This document shows positions 22,781 through 30,747 of a stretch of 64,000 nucleotides of DNA, one piece after another; position 1 is the stretch's first letter, and each line of letters begins with the position of its first letter. A model generated the notes under the pieces. It had not been told where the DNA came from, did not search any database, and saw only the letters and a list, made by a program, of their open reading frames with translations. A program made the position numbers and the translations under genes. Source of the stretch: Actinotalea sp. Marseille-Q4924 (GTDB lineage: Bacteria; Actinomycetota; Actinomycetes; Actinomycetales; Cellulomonadaceae). The stretch is from NCBI RefSeq assembly GCF_916618755.1, contig NZ_CAKAKB010000003.1, forward strand, positions 496,001 to 560,000, written 5' to 3'.

Positions 22781-23983
22781 GTGCGAGTCGATCTGCTGAC
22801 CAGGGAGTACCCGCCGCACGTCTACGGCGGGGCCGGCGTCCATGTGGCGGAGCTCAGTGCCGTCCTGCGACATCACGTCGAGGTGCGGGTGCGCTGCTTC
22901 GACGGGCCGCGGACGGAGGCCGGTGTGCACGGGTACGACGTCCCCGCGGCGCTCGCCGACCACGACGCCGTGCTGCGGACCTTCGGGGTGGACCTGCTCA
23001 TGGCCGGGGACGTGGCCGGCGCCGACGTCGTGCACTCCCACACCTGGTACGCCAACCTCGCCGGTCACCTCGCCGGTCTGCTGCACGGGGTGCCGCACGT
23101 CGTCAGCGCGCACAGCCTCGAGCCGTTGCGGCCGTGGAAGGCCGAGCAGCTCGGCGGCGGGTACGCCCTGTCCGGCTGGGCGGAGAAGACCGCGTACCTC
23201 GGCGCCGCCGCCGTGATCGCGGTCAGCGCCGGCATGCGCGCCGACATCCTGCGGTGCTACCCCGAGATCGACCCCGAGAAGGTCCACGTCGTCCACAACG
23301 GCATCGACCTGTCCGGGTGGCGCCGGCCCGAGGGCGACGCGGTGGCGCGCGCGGAGGAGACCGTGCGCCGCCTGGGCATCGACCCGGAGCGGCCCGCCGT
23401 CGTCTTCGTCGGCCGGATCACCCGGCAGAAGGGCCTGCCCTACCTGCTCCGCGCCGCCGAGAGCCTGCCGCCGGAGGTCCAGCTGGTGCTGTGCGCCGGT
23501 GCCCCCGACACCCCGGAGATCATGGCCGAGGTGACCGGGCTCGTGGACGGGCTGCGCGAGCGGCGCGGCGGCGTGGTGTGGATCGAGCAGATGCTGCCGC
23601 GCGAGGAGCTCGTCGCGGTGCTCTCGGCCTCGACCGTCTTCGTCTGCCCGTCGGTCTACGAGCCCCTCGGCATCGTCAACCTCGAGGCCATGGCGTGCGG
23701 TCTGCCGGTCGTCGGCACGGCCACCGGGGGCATCCCCGAGGTGGTCGACGACGGCGTCACGGGGAGGCTCGTGCCCATCGAGCAGGTGCAGGACGGCACG
23801 GGCACACCGGTCGACCCCGACCGCTTCGTCGCCGACCTCGCCCGGACGCTGACCGAGGTGGTCTCCGACGAGCAGCGCGCCGCCGAGATGGGCCGCGCCG
23901 CGCGGACCCGGGTGGAGGACCACTTCGCGTGGGACGCCATCGGCGAGCGGACGCTGGAGGTCTACCGGTCCGTCGCGCGCTGA
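22781..23983 (+). CDS. glgA: GT4 glycosyltransferase: glycogen synthase / maltose-1-phosphate synthase (GlgA/GlgM)
   Basis: ADP-glucose-using GT-B glycosyltransferase of 400 residues. The N-terminal REYPPHVYGGAGVHV is the actinobacterial glycogen synthase hallmark, and the C-terminal domain has FVGRITRQKGLPYLLRA and the catalytic EPLGIVNLEAMACGLPVV. In Mycobacterium the equivalent enzyme (Rv1212c, divergent from glgC) mainly makes maltose 1-phosphate and is called GlgM; which product is made here cannot be told from sequence. GTG start, leaderless pattern. Confidence 0.92.
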   Translation: MRVDLLTREYPPHVYGGAGVHVAELSAVLRHHVEVRVRCFDGPRTEAGVHGYDVPAALADHDAVLRTFGVDLLMAGDVAGADVVHSHTWYANLAGHLAGLLHGVPHVVSAHSLEPLRPWKAEQLGGGYALSGWAEKTAYLGAAAVIAVSAGMRADILRCYPEIDPEKVHVVHNGIDLSGWRRPEGDAVARAEETVRRLGIDPERPAVVFVGRITRQKGLPYLLRAAESLPPEVQLVLCAGAPDTPEIMAEVTGLVDGLRERRGGVVWIEQMLPREELVAVLSASTVFVCPSVYEPLGIVNLEAMACGLPVVGTATGGIPEVVDDGVTGRLVPIEQVQDGTGTPVDPDRFVADLARTLTEVVSDEQRAAEMGRAARTRVEDHFAWDAIGERTLEVYRSVAR

Positions 23984-23986
23984 CGG

Positions 23987-24766
23987 TCAGGCGACCGTCA
24001 CCGCCGACAGGGCGCGCCGCGCGGCGTGGTCGATCTCCCGCAGCGCGGTCGACCGCTGGTCCGCCTGCCAGAGGTTGACGGCGCCGCCGTCGTCGCTGGT
24101 GGCGAGGGCGACGACGCCGCGCAGCCGTGCCGCGAGGGTCAGGACGCGGACGCGGCGCGCGTCCAGCTGCGGTGGCAGGTGCCACGCCGGTGCGGTGTCC
24201 CCGCGGAGCCGGGCGATCGCGGCCGCCGCGTCCGGTCGCCAGCGGGCCACGTCGAGCGACGTCAGCGCGTCGGTCGCCTGCAGCAGCGCATGGCGCAGCT
24301 CCTGCTCCGCCTCGGCCGGGGTGCCCAGGACGCCGAGCAGCGCCGTGGACCAGGGCGGGACCCGGCGCACGTGCCACGTGACGAGGTGCCCCGGCTCGAG
24401 GTCGGTGCCGAACGCCCGGACCTCGGGGACGGCCGCGAAGGCGCCGTCGGGGGTCTCGACGAGGACGCACTCGCCGACCTCCAGCGCCGCGGCGCCCGCT
24501 CCGGCGGGAGCGCCCGCCGGGTCGCCGGGCACGGGGAGCACGGCGGCCGCCGTGCGCACCCCGGAGGCCCACGTCGCGACGAGCGACCCGAGCGTCCCGT
24601 CGCCGACCGGTGCGTCGTCGTCGGCGACGACGGCGTGCGGCTCGTCGTCCCCCTGCACCGCGTCCAGGGCGTGCCGCAGGGACTCCGCGCCCGCACCCAC
24701 GTAGCGCGTCCACAGCGCGAGGTGGACGGAGCGGGGGAGCGTGAGGGGGTCGTCCGGGTCGTGCAC
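23987..24766 (-). CDS. Conserved actinobacterial protein, function unknown
   Basis: A 259-residue soluble protein, Ala/Leu-rich, with no transmembrane segment, signal peptide or motif I recognise. The first half includes a repeated Ala/Gly/Pro stretch (GDPAGAPAGAGAAAL). GTG start is 6 nt from TAGGGT. It is convergent with glgA (3-nt gap) and divergent from an orphan ABC ATPase, with which it shares a 49-bp promoter region. Coding is supported by frame length and codon bias rather than by family knowledge. Confidence 0.65.
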   Translation of the reverse strand: MHDPDDPLTLPRSVHLALWTRYVGAGAESLRHALDAVQGDDEPHAVVADDDAPVGDGTLGSLVATWASGVRTAAAVLPVPGDPAGAPAGAGAAALEVGECVLVETPDGAFAAVPEVRAFGTDLEPGHLVTWHVRRVPPWSTALLGVLGTPAEAEQELRHALLQATDALTSLDVARWRPDAAAAIARLRGDTAPAWHLPPQLDARRVRVLTLAARLRGVVALATSDDGGAVNLWQADQRSTALREIDHAARRALSAVTVA

Positions 24767-24772
24767 GCGTCG

Positions 24773-24778
24773 ACCCTA
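24773..24778 (-). promoter_or_regulatory. -10 element of unknown gene
   Basis: TAGGGT on the minus strand, 6 nt before the GTG at 24766. It is a mirror copy of the box at 24802-24807 on the other strand. Confidence 0.4.
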
Positions 24779-24801
24779 CGGCCCCGTGTCGCGGACCGCG
24801 T

Positions 24802-24807
24802 TAGGGT
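24802..24807 (+). promoter_or_regulatory. -10 element of ABC ATPase gene
   Basis: TAGGGT with 8 nt to the ATG at 24816; leaderless spacing. Confidence 0.4.
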
Positions 24808-24815
24808 TCGGCGTC

Positions 24816-25601
24816 ATGAGCGCCGTGCTGGATCTGCAGGACGTCACCGTCCGACGAGGGACCACGACCATCCTCGACCGGGTGACCTGGCAGGTGGAGG
24901 ACGGCCAGCGCTGGGTCCTGCTCGGGCCCAACGGCGCGGGCAAGACGACGATGCTCCAGATCGCCTCGGGGCGCATGCACCCCACGTCGGGGACCGCGAC
25001 GATCCTCGGTGAGCGCCTGGGCGCCGTCGACGTGTTCGAGCTGCGCCCGCGCATCGGGGTCGCCTCCGCCGCGCTCGCGGACCGGATCTCCCCGTCGGAG
25101 ACGGTGCTGGACGTGGTGCTGACCGCCGCGTACGGGATGACCGGGCGCTGGCGCGAGCAGTACGAGGCGCTCGACCACGAGCGCGCGCGCACCCTGCTCG
25201 ACGTCTTCGGCGTCGGACGGTTCGCGGAGCGGCGCTTCGGCACCCTCAGCGAGGGCGAGCGCAAGCGCGTGCAGATCGCACGGGCGCTCATGACGGACCC
25301 CGAGCTGCTGCTCCTGGACGAGCCTGCCGCGGGCCTGGACCTCGGCGGGCGGGAGGAGCTGGTCGCCGCGCTGGCCGAGCTCGCGCAGGACCGCCGCTCG
25401 CCGGTCCTCGTCCTCGTGACGCACCACGTCGAGGAGGTGCCGGCCGGGTTCACGCACGCGCTCCTGCTGCGGGACGGCGCCGTGCGCACCGCTGGGCCCA
25501 TCGAGCAGGTGCTCACCACCGAGCCGCTCAGCGACACCTTCGGGATGGACCTCGAGGTCGGCCGGCACGGCGAGCGCTGGAGCGCACGCAGGACCGGCTG
25601 A
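24816..25601 (+). CDS. ABC ATPase without a neighbouring permease
   Basis: A 261-residue ATPase with Walker A GPNGAGKT, signature LSEGERKRVQIA (an unusual Ser-Glu-Gly instead of Ser-Gly-Gly), Walker B LLLLDEPAAGLD and the switch His in THHVEEV. It resembles the ModF/YlmA group of ABC proteins, which also stand alone without permeases. The following genes are NfeD and an SPFH protein, not transporter subunits. Substrate or role unknown. A near-perfect palindrome (CTCAGGGG/CCCCTGAG, 25606-25622) follows the stop. Confidence 0.87.
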   Translation: MSAVLDLQDVTVRRGTTTILDRVTWQVEDGQRWVLLGPNGAGKTTMLQIASGRMHPTSGTATILGERLGAVDVFELRPRIGVASAALADRISPSETVLDVVLTAAYGMTGRWREQYEALDHERARTLLDVFGVGRFAERRFGTLSEGERKRVQIARALMTDPELLLLDEPAAGLDLGGREELVAALAELAQDRRSPVLVLVTHHVEEVPAGFTHALLLRDGAVRTAGPIEQVLTTEPLSDTFGMDLEVGRHGERWSARRTG

Positions 25602-25742
25602 CCGGCTCAGGGGCCCCCTGAGGCCCCGCAGCGGCCCGCGCGGGACGCGCCGCCCGGGCCGCCCACGCCGGCGGCCCCTGCGCCACTACGATGATCGGGC
25701 CGGCGTCGTCCGCGACGGGGGCGTCCGACGCGGAGGGGGCAC

Positions 25743-26231
25743 ATGGACCAGATCGAGATCCACTGGGTGTGGTGGGTCATCGCGGCCGTCGGCCTGGGGG
25801 TCCTGGAGATCCTCACGCTCGACCTGGTCCTGCTCATGTTCGCGACCGGGGCGGTGGCCGCCCTCGTGGCCAGCCTGCTCGGCGGTGACATCACCGTGCA
25901 GGTGCTGGCGTTCGCCGCGACGTCGACCGTGATGCTGGTCTTCCTCCGGCCGTTCCTGCTGCGCAACCTGCGCCGTCGCACCCCTCTGGTGGAGACGAAC
26001 GCGGCGGCCAATGTCGGCCGGACCGCGCTGACGCTGTCCGAGGTCACCGACCGCTCCGGGCTGGTCAAGCTGGCCGGGGAGCAGTGGTCGGCCCGCACGG
26101 ACGTCACGGGGCTCGTGCTGGCGGCCGACGTGACCGTCCGTGTCCTGCGGATCGACGGCGCCACCGCCGTCGTCGGCCCGCTCCAGCAGCCCGCCGAGGA
26201 CCCGCCCGACGCCCCGGGCACGTCCCCCTGA
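25743..26231 (+). CDS. NfeD family membrane protein
   Basis: A 162-residue protein with three or four hydrophobic helices in its first 75 residues (WWVIAAVGLGVLEILTLDLVLLMFATGA and following), then an OB-fold domain ending in VLRIDGATAVVGPL. NfeD proteins work with SPFH proteins in membrane microdomains, and such a gene follows 69 nt downstream. ATG follows GGAGGGGGC. A possible -10 (TACGAT) is at 25687-25692. Confidence 0.88.
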   Translation: MDQIEIHWVWWVIAAVGLGVLEILTLDLVLLMFATGAVAALVASLLGGDITVQVLAFAATSTVMLVFLRPFLLRNLRRRTPLVETNAAANVGRTALTLSEVTDRSGLVKLAGEQWSARTDVTGLVLAADVTVRVLRIDGATAVVGPLQQPAEDPPDAPGTSP

Positions 26232-26300
26232 CCTGCCGACGGGCCCGCCGACGGCGCGGCCCGCGCGCACCAGCCGAGCTCGTCGACGACCGGAGAGAAC

Positions 26301-27551
26301 ATGATCGAGAGTCCCACCATCAGCGCCAACCAGCTCGTGCTCGTGCTCGTCCTCGGCCTGGTGGCCCTGTTCGTCGTCGTCACGCTCGTCCGGGCCGTCC
26401 GGATCGTGCCGCAGGCGACGGCGCTGCTCATCGAGCGGCTCGGCCGCTACTCGCGGACGCTCGACGCCGGCCTGCACGTGCTGGTGCCCTTCATCGACCG
26501 CGTGCGGGCCCGGGTGGACCTGCGCGAGCAGGTCGTGTCCTTCCCGCCGCAGCCGGTGATCACGTCGGACAACCTCGTCGTGAGCATCGACACGGTCATC
26601 TACTTCCAGGTCACGGACCCCAAGTCCGCCGTGTACGAGATCGCCAACTACATCACCGGCATCGAGCAGCTCACCGTCACCACCCTGCGCAACGTTGTCG
26701 GGTCCATGGACCTTGAGCAGACCCTGACCAGCCGCGACCAGATCAACGGCCAGCTCCGCGGCGTCCTGGACGAGGCGACCGGTCGCTGGGGCGTGCGCGT
26801 CAACCGGGTCGAGCTCAAGTCGATCGACCCGCCGCAGTCCATCCAGGGCTCGATGGAGCAGCAGATGCGCGCCGAGCGCGACCGCCGCGCCGCGATCCTG
26901 ACGGCCGAGGGTGTCAAGCAGTCCCAGATCCTCACGGCGGAGGGTGAGAAGCAGGCGGCGATCCTGCGCGCCGAGGGCTCTGCGCAGGCCGCCGTCCTCA
27001 ACGCCGAGGGCGAGGCCCGCGCCATCCTCCAGGTCTTCGACGCGATCCACCGCGGCGACGCCGACCCCAAGCTGCTCGCGTACCAGTACCTCCAGATGCT
27101 CCCGGAGGTCTCCCGGACGCAGTCGAACAAGGTGTGGTTCATCCCCACCGAGTTCACCGCGGCGCTGAGCGCCATCACCAAGGGGTTCGGAGGGGCCGGG
27201 GACGGACCGGACCTGAGCTCCGGTCGGCCGCCGGGCGTCTCGCCGGTCACCCGTGAGGACCTCGGCCCGTCGGCCCTCGTGGACCCGGCGGAGGCCCTCG
27301 CCGAGGCGCGTCGTGAGTCGCGGGCCGCGACGAGCGAGGCGACGACCGTCACGAGACCGACGGCCCGCGCGGCCACGCGGGAGGCGCAGCCCGCCGAGCG
27401 GCCGGCGCCGGTGCAGTCCTTCGAGCCGCGCCCGCAGGACGGGCCGCCCCCGGCGCAGTCGTTCCAGCCGCGCCCGCAGGACGGTCCAGCCCCGGAGCAG
27501 TCGTTCGAGCCGCGCCCGCAGGACGGGCCGCCTCCGCCGCCGGCGTCCTGA
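26301..27551 (+). CDS. SPFH/Band 7 membrane protein (QmcA/stomatin type)
   Basis: A 416-residue membrane-associated protein: one N-terminal transmembrane helix (VLVLVLGLVALFVVVTLV, residues about 13-30), the SPFH domain (LIERLGRYSRTLDAGLHVLVPF), then a long Ala/Glu-rich coiled coil made of ILTAEGxKQ-type repeats. The last 46 residues are three copies of a 14-residue Pro-rich unit (QSFEPRPQDGPPPA type). Partner of the upstream NfeD protein; likely organises membrane domains or protease complexes. The repeat tail is unusual for the family. Confidence 0.92.
   Translation: MIESPTISANQLVLVLVLGLVALFVVVTLVRAVRIVPQATALLIERLGRYSRTLDAGLHVLVPFIDRVRARVDLREQVVSFPPQPVITSDNLVVSIDTVIYFQVTDPKSAVYEIANYITGIEQLTVTTLRNVVGSMDLEQTLTSRDQINGQLRGVLDEATGRWGVRVNRVELKSIDPPQSIQGSMEQQMRAERDRRAAILTAEGVKQSQILTAEGEKQAAILRAEGSAQAAVLNAEGEARAILQVFDAIHRGDADPKLLAYQYLQMLPEVSRTQSNKVWFIPTEFTAALSAITKGFGGAGDGPDLSSGRPPGVSPVTREDLGPSALVDPAEALAEARRESRAATSEATTVTRPTARAATREAQPAERPAPVQSFEPRPQDGPPPAQSFQPRPQDGPAPEQSFEPRPQDGPPPPPAS
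27414..27539 (+). repeat. 42-bp coding tandem repeat, three copies
   Basis: Units at 27414-27455, 27456-27497 and 27498-27539 encode QSF-E/Q-PRPQDGP-plus-Pro/Ala residues in the tail of the SPFH protein. Copies are nearly identical at DNA level, suggesting recent expansion by slippage or recombination. Confidence 0.85.
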
Positions 27552-27560
27552 GTCCGTCGT

Positions 27561-27595
27561 CGAGGGCCGGCCCGCGCACCGCGGGCCGGCCCTCG
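27561..27595. terminator. Terminator after nfeD-SPFH operon
   Basis: A 16-bp perfect stem (CGAGGGCCGGCCCGCG with its complement) around a CAC loop, starting 10 nt after the SPFH stop. Very stable, without a T-tract. Confidence 0.65.
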
Positions 27596-27620
27596 GCGCG
27601 TCAGCGGGCATGATGTCGGC

Positions 27621-28529
27621 GTGCTGACGCCCGAGGTGATCCCGCTCGACGACCCGCAGGACCCCCGGCTCGCCGACTACGTGTCGCTCACCGACGTCGC
27701 CCTGCGGTCCCGGCACGAGCCGGCGAAGGGCCTGTACATCGCGGAGAGCTCGACCGTCCTGGGCCGGGCGCTGGCCGCCGGGCACCGCCCGCGCTCGGTC
27801 CTCGTCTCCCCGCGCTGGCTGGCGGACCTCACGGACATGCTGGCCCGAGCCGTCGTCGGCCCGGGAGGGCGGGAGCAGGCGGCCGACGACGCCTCCGCGG
27901 TCCCCGTCTACGTCGCCGAGCCGGAGGTGCTCGAGGCGATCACGGGGTTCCACGTGCACCGCGGTGCCCTCGCCGCGATGCACCGCCCCCCGCTGCGGTC
28001 CGTCGCGGAGGTGCTCGCCGCCGCGCGGGGCGGTACCGGCGCGCGGCGGGTGGCGGTCCTGGAGGACGTCGTGGACCACACCAACGTGGGGGCGGCGTTC
28101 CGGAGCGCCGCCGCGCTCGGCGTCGACGCCGTCCTGGTGACGCCGCGCTGCGCGGACCCGCTCTACCGCCGGTCGGTGCGTGTCTCGATGGGGACCGTCT
28201 TCCAGGTGCCGTGGACGCGGGTGGACCCGTGGCCGGAGGGCGTCCGGATGCTGCGGGAGGCGGGGTTCGTCACCGCGGCCCTGGCGCTGACCCAGGACGC
28301 GGTGCCCCTCGACCATCTGGAGCTGCACCCGCCGGAGCGCCTGGCGCTGGTGCTCGGCACCGAAGGGGACGGGCTGCGGCCCTCCACGGTGGCCGCGGCC
28401 GACCTGGTCGTGCGGATCCCCATGGCGGGAGCCGTGGACTCGCTCAACGTCGCGGCCGCGGCCGCCGTCGCGTTCTGGGCGACACGGGTGCGGGACGCGT
28501 CCGGGGGAGCGGAGCAGGGGACTGCGTGA
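27621..28529 (+). CDS. SpoU/TrmH family RNA 2'-O-methyltransferase
   Basis: SAM-dependent RNA ribose methyltransferase of 302 residues. After an L30e-like substrate-binding region come the three SPOUT motifs: DHTNVGAAFRSAAALGVDAVL, LVLGTEGDGLR and IPMAGAVDSLNVAAAAAV, which build the trefoil knot. Whether 23S rRNA or a tRNA is the target cannot be decided. GTG start is 6 nt after CATGAT, a weaker form of the leaderless pattern. Confidence 0.9.
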   Translation: MLTPEVIPLDDPQDPRLADYVSLTDVALRSRHEPAKGLYIAESSTVLGRALAAGHRPRSVLVSPRWLADLTDMLARAVVGPGGREQAADDASAVPVYVAEPEVLEAITGFHVHRGALAAMHRPPLRSVAEVLAAARGGTGARRVAVLEDVVDHTNVGAAFRSAAALGVDAVLVTPRCADPLYRRSVRVSMGTVFQVPWTRVDPWPEGVRMLREAGFVTAALALTQDAVPLDHLELHPPERLALVLGTEGDGLRPSTVAAADLVVRIPMAGAVDSLNVAAAAAVAFWATRVRDASGGAEQGTA

Positions 28530-28538
28530 ACGGAGCGA

Positions 28539-29087
28539 CTACCCCAGAGCCATCCCGTCGACGACCTCGACGCCCGGCATGGCGGCGAGCAGCTCACCCG
28601 GGAGCTCGATCTTGGAGTGCCGGACGCCGCTGCCGATGATGACGTCCCCGGCCAGGGGCACCCGGCCGTCGACGAGCACCCGCCAGTCCTGCGGCAGGCC
28701 GATCGGCGTGATCCCGCCGTACTCCATCGCCGAGCCCTCGACGGCGCGGTCCGTCGGCAGGAACGACGCCTTGCGCACGTCGAGCAGCCGCTTCACGGCG
28801 TTGTTGACGTCGGCCCGCGTCGTCGCGAGCACGACGCACGCCGCCACGCGCTGCTCGCCGCCGCGGCGTCCGGCCACGACCACGCAGTTCGCCGAGAGGT
28901 CGAGGGGCAGCGCGTAGGCCGCGCTGAGCGCCGCGGTGTCGGCCAGGCCCGGGTCGATCTCCGCGACCATGACCTGCTCCGCCACCCGGGGGTCCGTGGC
29001 CGCCCAGGCGTGGAGCGCGGCTGCGGTGGGAGCGGCCAGCAGGTCGGGCCTGCCCAGCGCGGGGGACCAGGTCAGATGAGCTGTCAC
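28539..29087 (-). CDS. YbaK/ProX-type aminoacyl-tRNA deacylase-like protein
   Basis: A 182-residue protein of the YbaK / prolyl-tRNA synthetase-associated fold, whose members hydrolyse mischarged tRNAs. The central conserved Lys is in RADVNNAVKRLLDVRKASF, and the GGITPIGLP loop is typical. Which mischarged tRNA it would edit is unknown. It begins 7 nt after the PEBP gene on the same strand, so the two are probably co-transcribed. Confidence 0.85.
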   Translation of the reverse strand: MTAHLTWSPALGRPDLLAAPTAAALHAWAATDPRVAEQVMVAEIDPGLADTAALSAAYALPLDLSANCVVVAGRRGGEQRVAACVVLATTRADVNNAVKRLLDVRKASFLPTDRAVEGSAMEYGGITPIGLPQDWRVLVDGRVPLAGDVIIGSGVRHSKIELPGELLAAMPGVEVVDGMALG

Positions 29088-29094
29088 CGGCCGG

Positions 29095-29625
29095 TCAGCG
29101 CGCGTAGGTGGGGGTCAGGGTGGCCCGGGCCAGCGTGTGGAACAGCGCCTGGAAGGCGACGACGGTCGGCGTCGTCGCGGCCTCCACGTCGAGCCGTTCC
29201 ACGTCGAGGGCGTGGACGGCGAAGACGTAGCGGTGCGGCTTGTCGCCGGCCGGGGGGGCCGCGCCCATGAAGCCGACCTCGCCGCCGTCGTTCCGGGTCT
29301 GGACGGCCTCGGGCGGGAGGTGGTCGCTGCCGGGTTCGCCGGCATCCGTGGGCAGCGCCGTCGTGCTCACGGGGAGGTTGGCGACGGTCCAGTGCCAGAA
29401 GCCCGCAGGGGTCGGGGCGTCGGGGTCGAAGCAGGAGACGACGAAGCTGCGGGTGCCCTCGGGGAAGCCGGACCAGGCCAGGTGCGGGGAGGTGCTGCCG
29501 CCCTCGGCGGTGAAGGTGTGGGCGAGCGGCTGCCCGTCCTGGACGTCGCGGCTGGTCAGGGAGAAGGTCCCGACCTGCGGCAGCAGGGAGTACGGCTCGG
29601 GGGCGTCGGGCCGGGTCAGGTCCAT
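29095..29625 (-). CDS. YbhB/YbcL family Raf-kinase-inhibitor-like (PEBP) protein
   Basis: A 176-residue cytoplasmic protein of the phosphatidylethanolamine-binding fold. The anion-site motifs are visible: [19 protein letters not shown] and the [16 protein letters not shown] loop. The function of bacterial PEBP proteins is largely unknown. ATG follows GGAGGACCC. The open frame continues upstream, but those codons have no start with a ribosome site. Confidence 0.88.
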   Translation of the reverse strand: MDLTRPDAPEPYSLLPQVGTFSLTSRDVQDGQPLAHTFTAEGGSTSPHLAWSGFPEGTRSFVVSCFDPDAPTPAGFWHWTVANLPVSTTALPTDAGEPGSDHLPPEAVQTRNDGGEVGFMGAAPPAGDKPHRYVFAVHALDVERLDVEAATTPTVVAFQALFHTLARATLTPTYAR

Positions 29626-29814
29626 GGGTCCTCCGTGTCGACGGTCGGGTGCGTCCGTGCCCCGGGTGTCGGGCCGGTCCCGGGAACACCGATCATCATG
29701 CCCGCGACGGCTGACATGCACACCCCGCGGGCGGCGCGTGGCGGGTGCTCGGTGCCGGACGGGGAGCGGTGCGGCCGTCCGGGTGAGCGCGTCGCCCGGA
29801 CACGCCGGAGCGGT

Positions 29815-29843
29815 TTGACAGGCCGTCGCCGTGGACGTGTACT
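29815..29843 (+). promoter_or_regulatory. Promoter of imuA'-imuB-dnaE2
   Basis: A perfect TTGACA (29815-29820) stands 17 bp from TGTACT (29838-29843), placing the start of transcription near 29850, right before the SOS box. The region 29626-29937 holds no gene. Confidence 0.55.
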
Positions 29844-29855
29844 GGAGAGCCGAGT

Positions 29856-29871
29856 TCGAACAGGTGTTCGA
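29856..29871. promoter_or_regulatory. LexA (SOS) box
   Basis: TCGAACAGGTGTTCGA is a perfect palindrome at the outer seven positions and matches the Gram-positive/actinobacterial LexA box CGAAC-N4-GTTCG. It overlaps the predicted transcription start, where bound LexA would block the mutasome operon until DNA damage. Confidence 0.88.
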
Positions 29872-29937
29872 GCATGGTCGACAGGCGTGGCATGCGTCCG
29901 TCGACCCCCGGCGGTGCAGGCGGACTCGAGGAGCGGC

Positions 29938-30747
29938 ATGGGTGCGGTGGGTGTGGTGGCCACCGGTGCGCCGACGGCGGACCGTGCCGCGATCGCGCGA
30001 TCCGTCCTCCGCCTGGCGGAGGAGAGCACAGGTGCCGCCCGGTTCACGAGGGGGCCCGGTGCGCTCCCTGCGCCCCGCACGGGTGCGGCCGTCGACCAGC
30101 CCGTCCCCGCGGCGACGGTCGACCCCGAGGCGTCCGCGCGGCTGCTGCCCGTCCCGGCGGGCCTGGGTGCGCTCCTGCCGGAGGGTGCCCTGCGGCGCGG
30201 CTCGACGGTGGTGGTCGCCGGGTCGACCTCGTTGGTGCTGGGCCTGCTCGCCGACGTGTCGCGGTCCGGAGGCTGGGTCGCGCTCGTGGGGCTGCCGGAC
30301 GCGGGTGTCCTCGCCGCCCACCAGCTCGGCCTGGAGCTGGACCGCGTCGCGCTCGTGCCTGCCCCCGGCCCCGAGGCGGCGACAGCCGTGGCGGCGCTGC
30401 TGGACGGCGTGGACGCGGTCGTCGTCGGACCGGGGGCGGCGCTGACGGACGCGGACCGGCGCCGGCTCAGCGCCCGGGCGCGGGAACGGTCCGCGGTCCT
30501 GCTGCCCACGTCGCCGTGGCCGGGCGCGCACGTCGTCCTCACCGCCGAGGGGTCCCGCTGGGAGGGGCTGGGCCGGGGCAGCGGGCGCCTGCGCAGCCGG
30601 GCGCTCGCGGTCCGCCGGGACGGGCGCGGCGCGTCGGGTCGGACCACCGTCCTCGACGTGGACGTCCCCGCGATGCCGCACCCGTGGGCCACCCCGGCCA
30701 CCACCGAACCCACCCCGTGGACGTCCGACCGCCGGTGGGCGGGATGA
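29938..30747 (+). CDS. imuA': ImuA'-like mutasome accessory protein
   Basis: A 269-residue RecA/SulA-like protein, first gene of the damage-inducible mutagenesis cassette. ImuA' recruits ImuB and DnaE2 in mycobacteria. The N-terminal half is divergent; the middle has [22 protein letters not shown], where a RecA Walker A would be, but without the GK-T/S, so nucleotide binding is doubtful. ATG follows GAGGAG, 66 nt after the LexA box. ATGA overlap with imuB. Assignment rests on context plus weak RecA-like sequence. Confidence 0.82.
   Translation: MGAVGVVATGAPTADRAAIARSVLRLAEESTGAARFTRGPGALPAPRTGAAVDQPVPAATVDPEASARLLPVPAGLGALLPEGALRRGSTVVVAGSTSLVLGLLADVSRSGGWVALVGLPDAGVLAAHQLGLELDRVALVPAPGPEAATAVAALLDGVDAVVVGPGAALTDADRRRLSARARERSAVLLPTSPWPGAHVVLTAEGSRWEGLGRGSGRLRSRALAVRRDGRGASGRTTVLDVDVPAMPHPWATPATTEPTPWTSDRRWAG

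Noticed and set aside
25606-25622. CTCAGGGG-C-CCCCTGAG palindrome after the orphan ABC ATPase
   Set aside because: Near-perfect but with almost no loop and no T-run; it could be part of a terminator, but I cannot support it as a separate feature.
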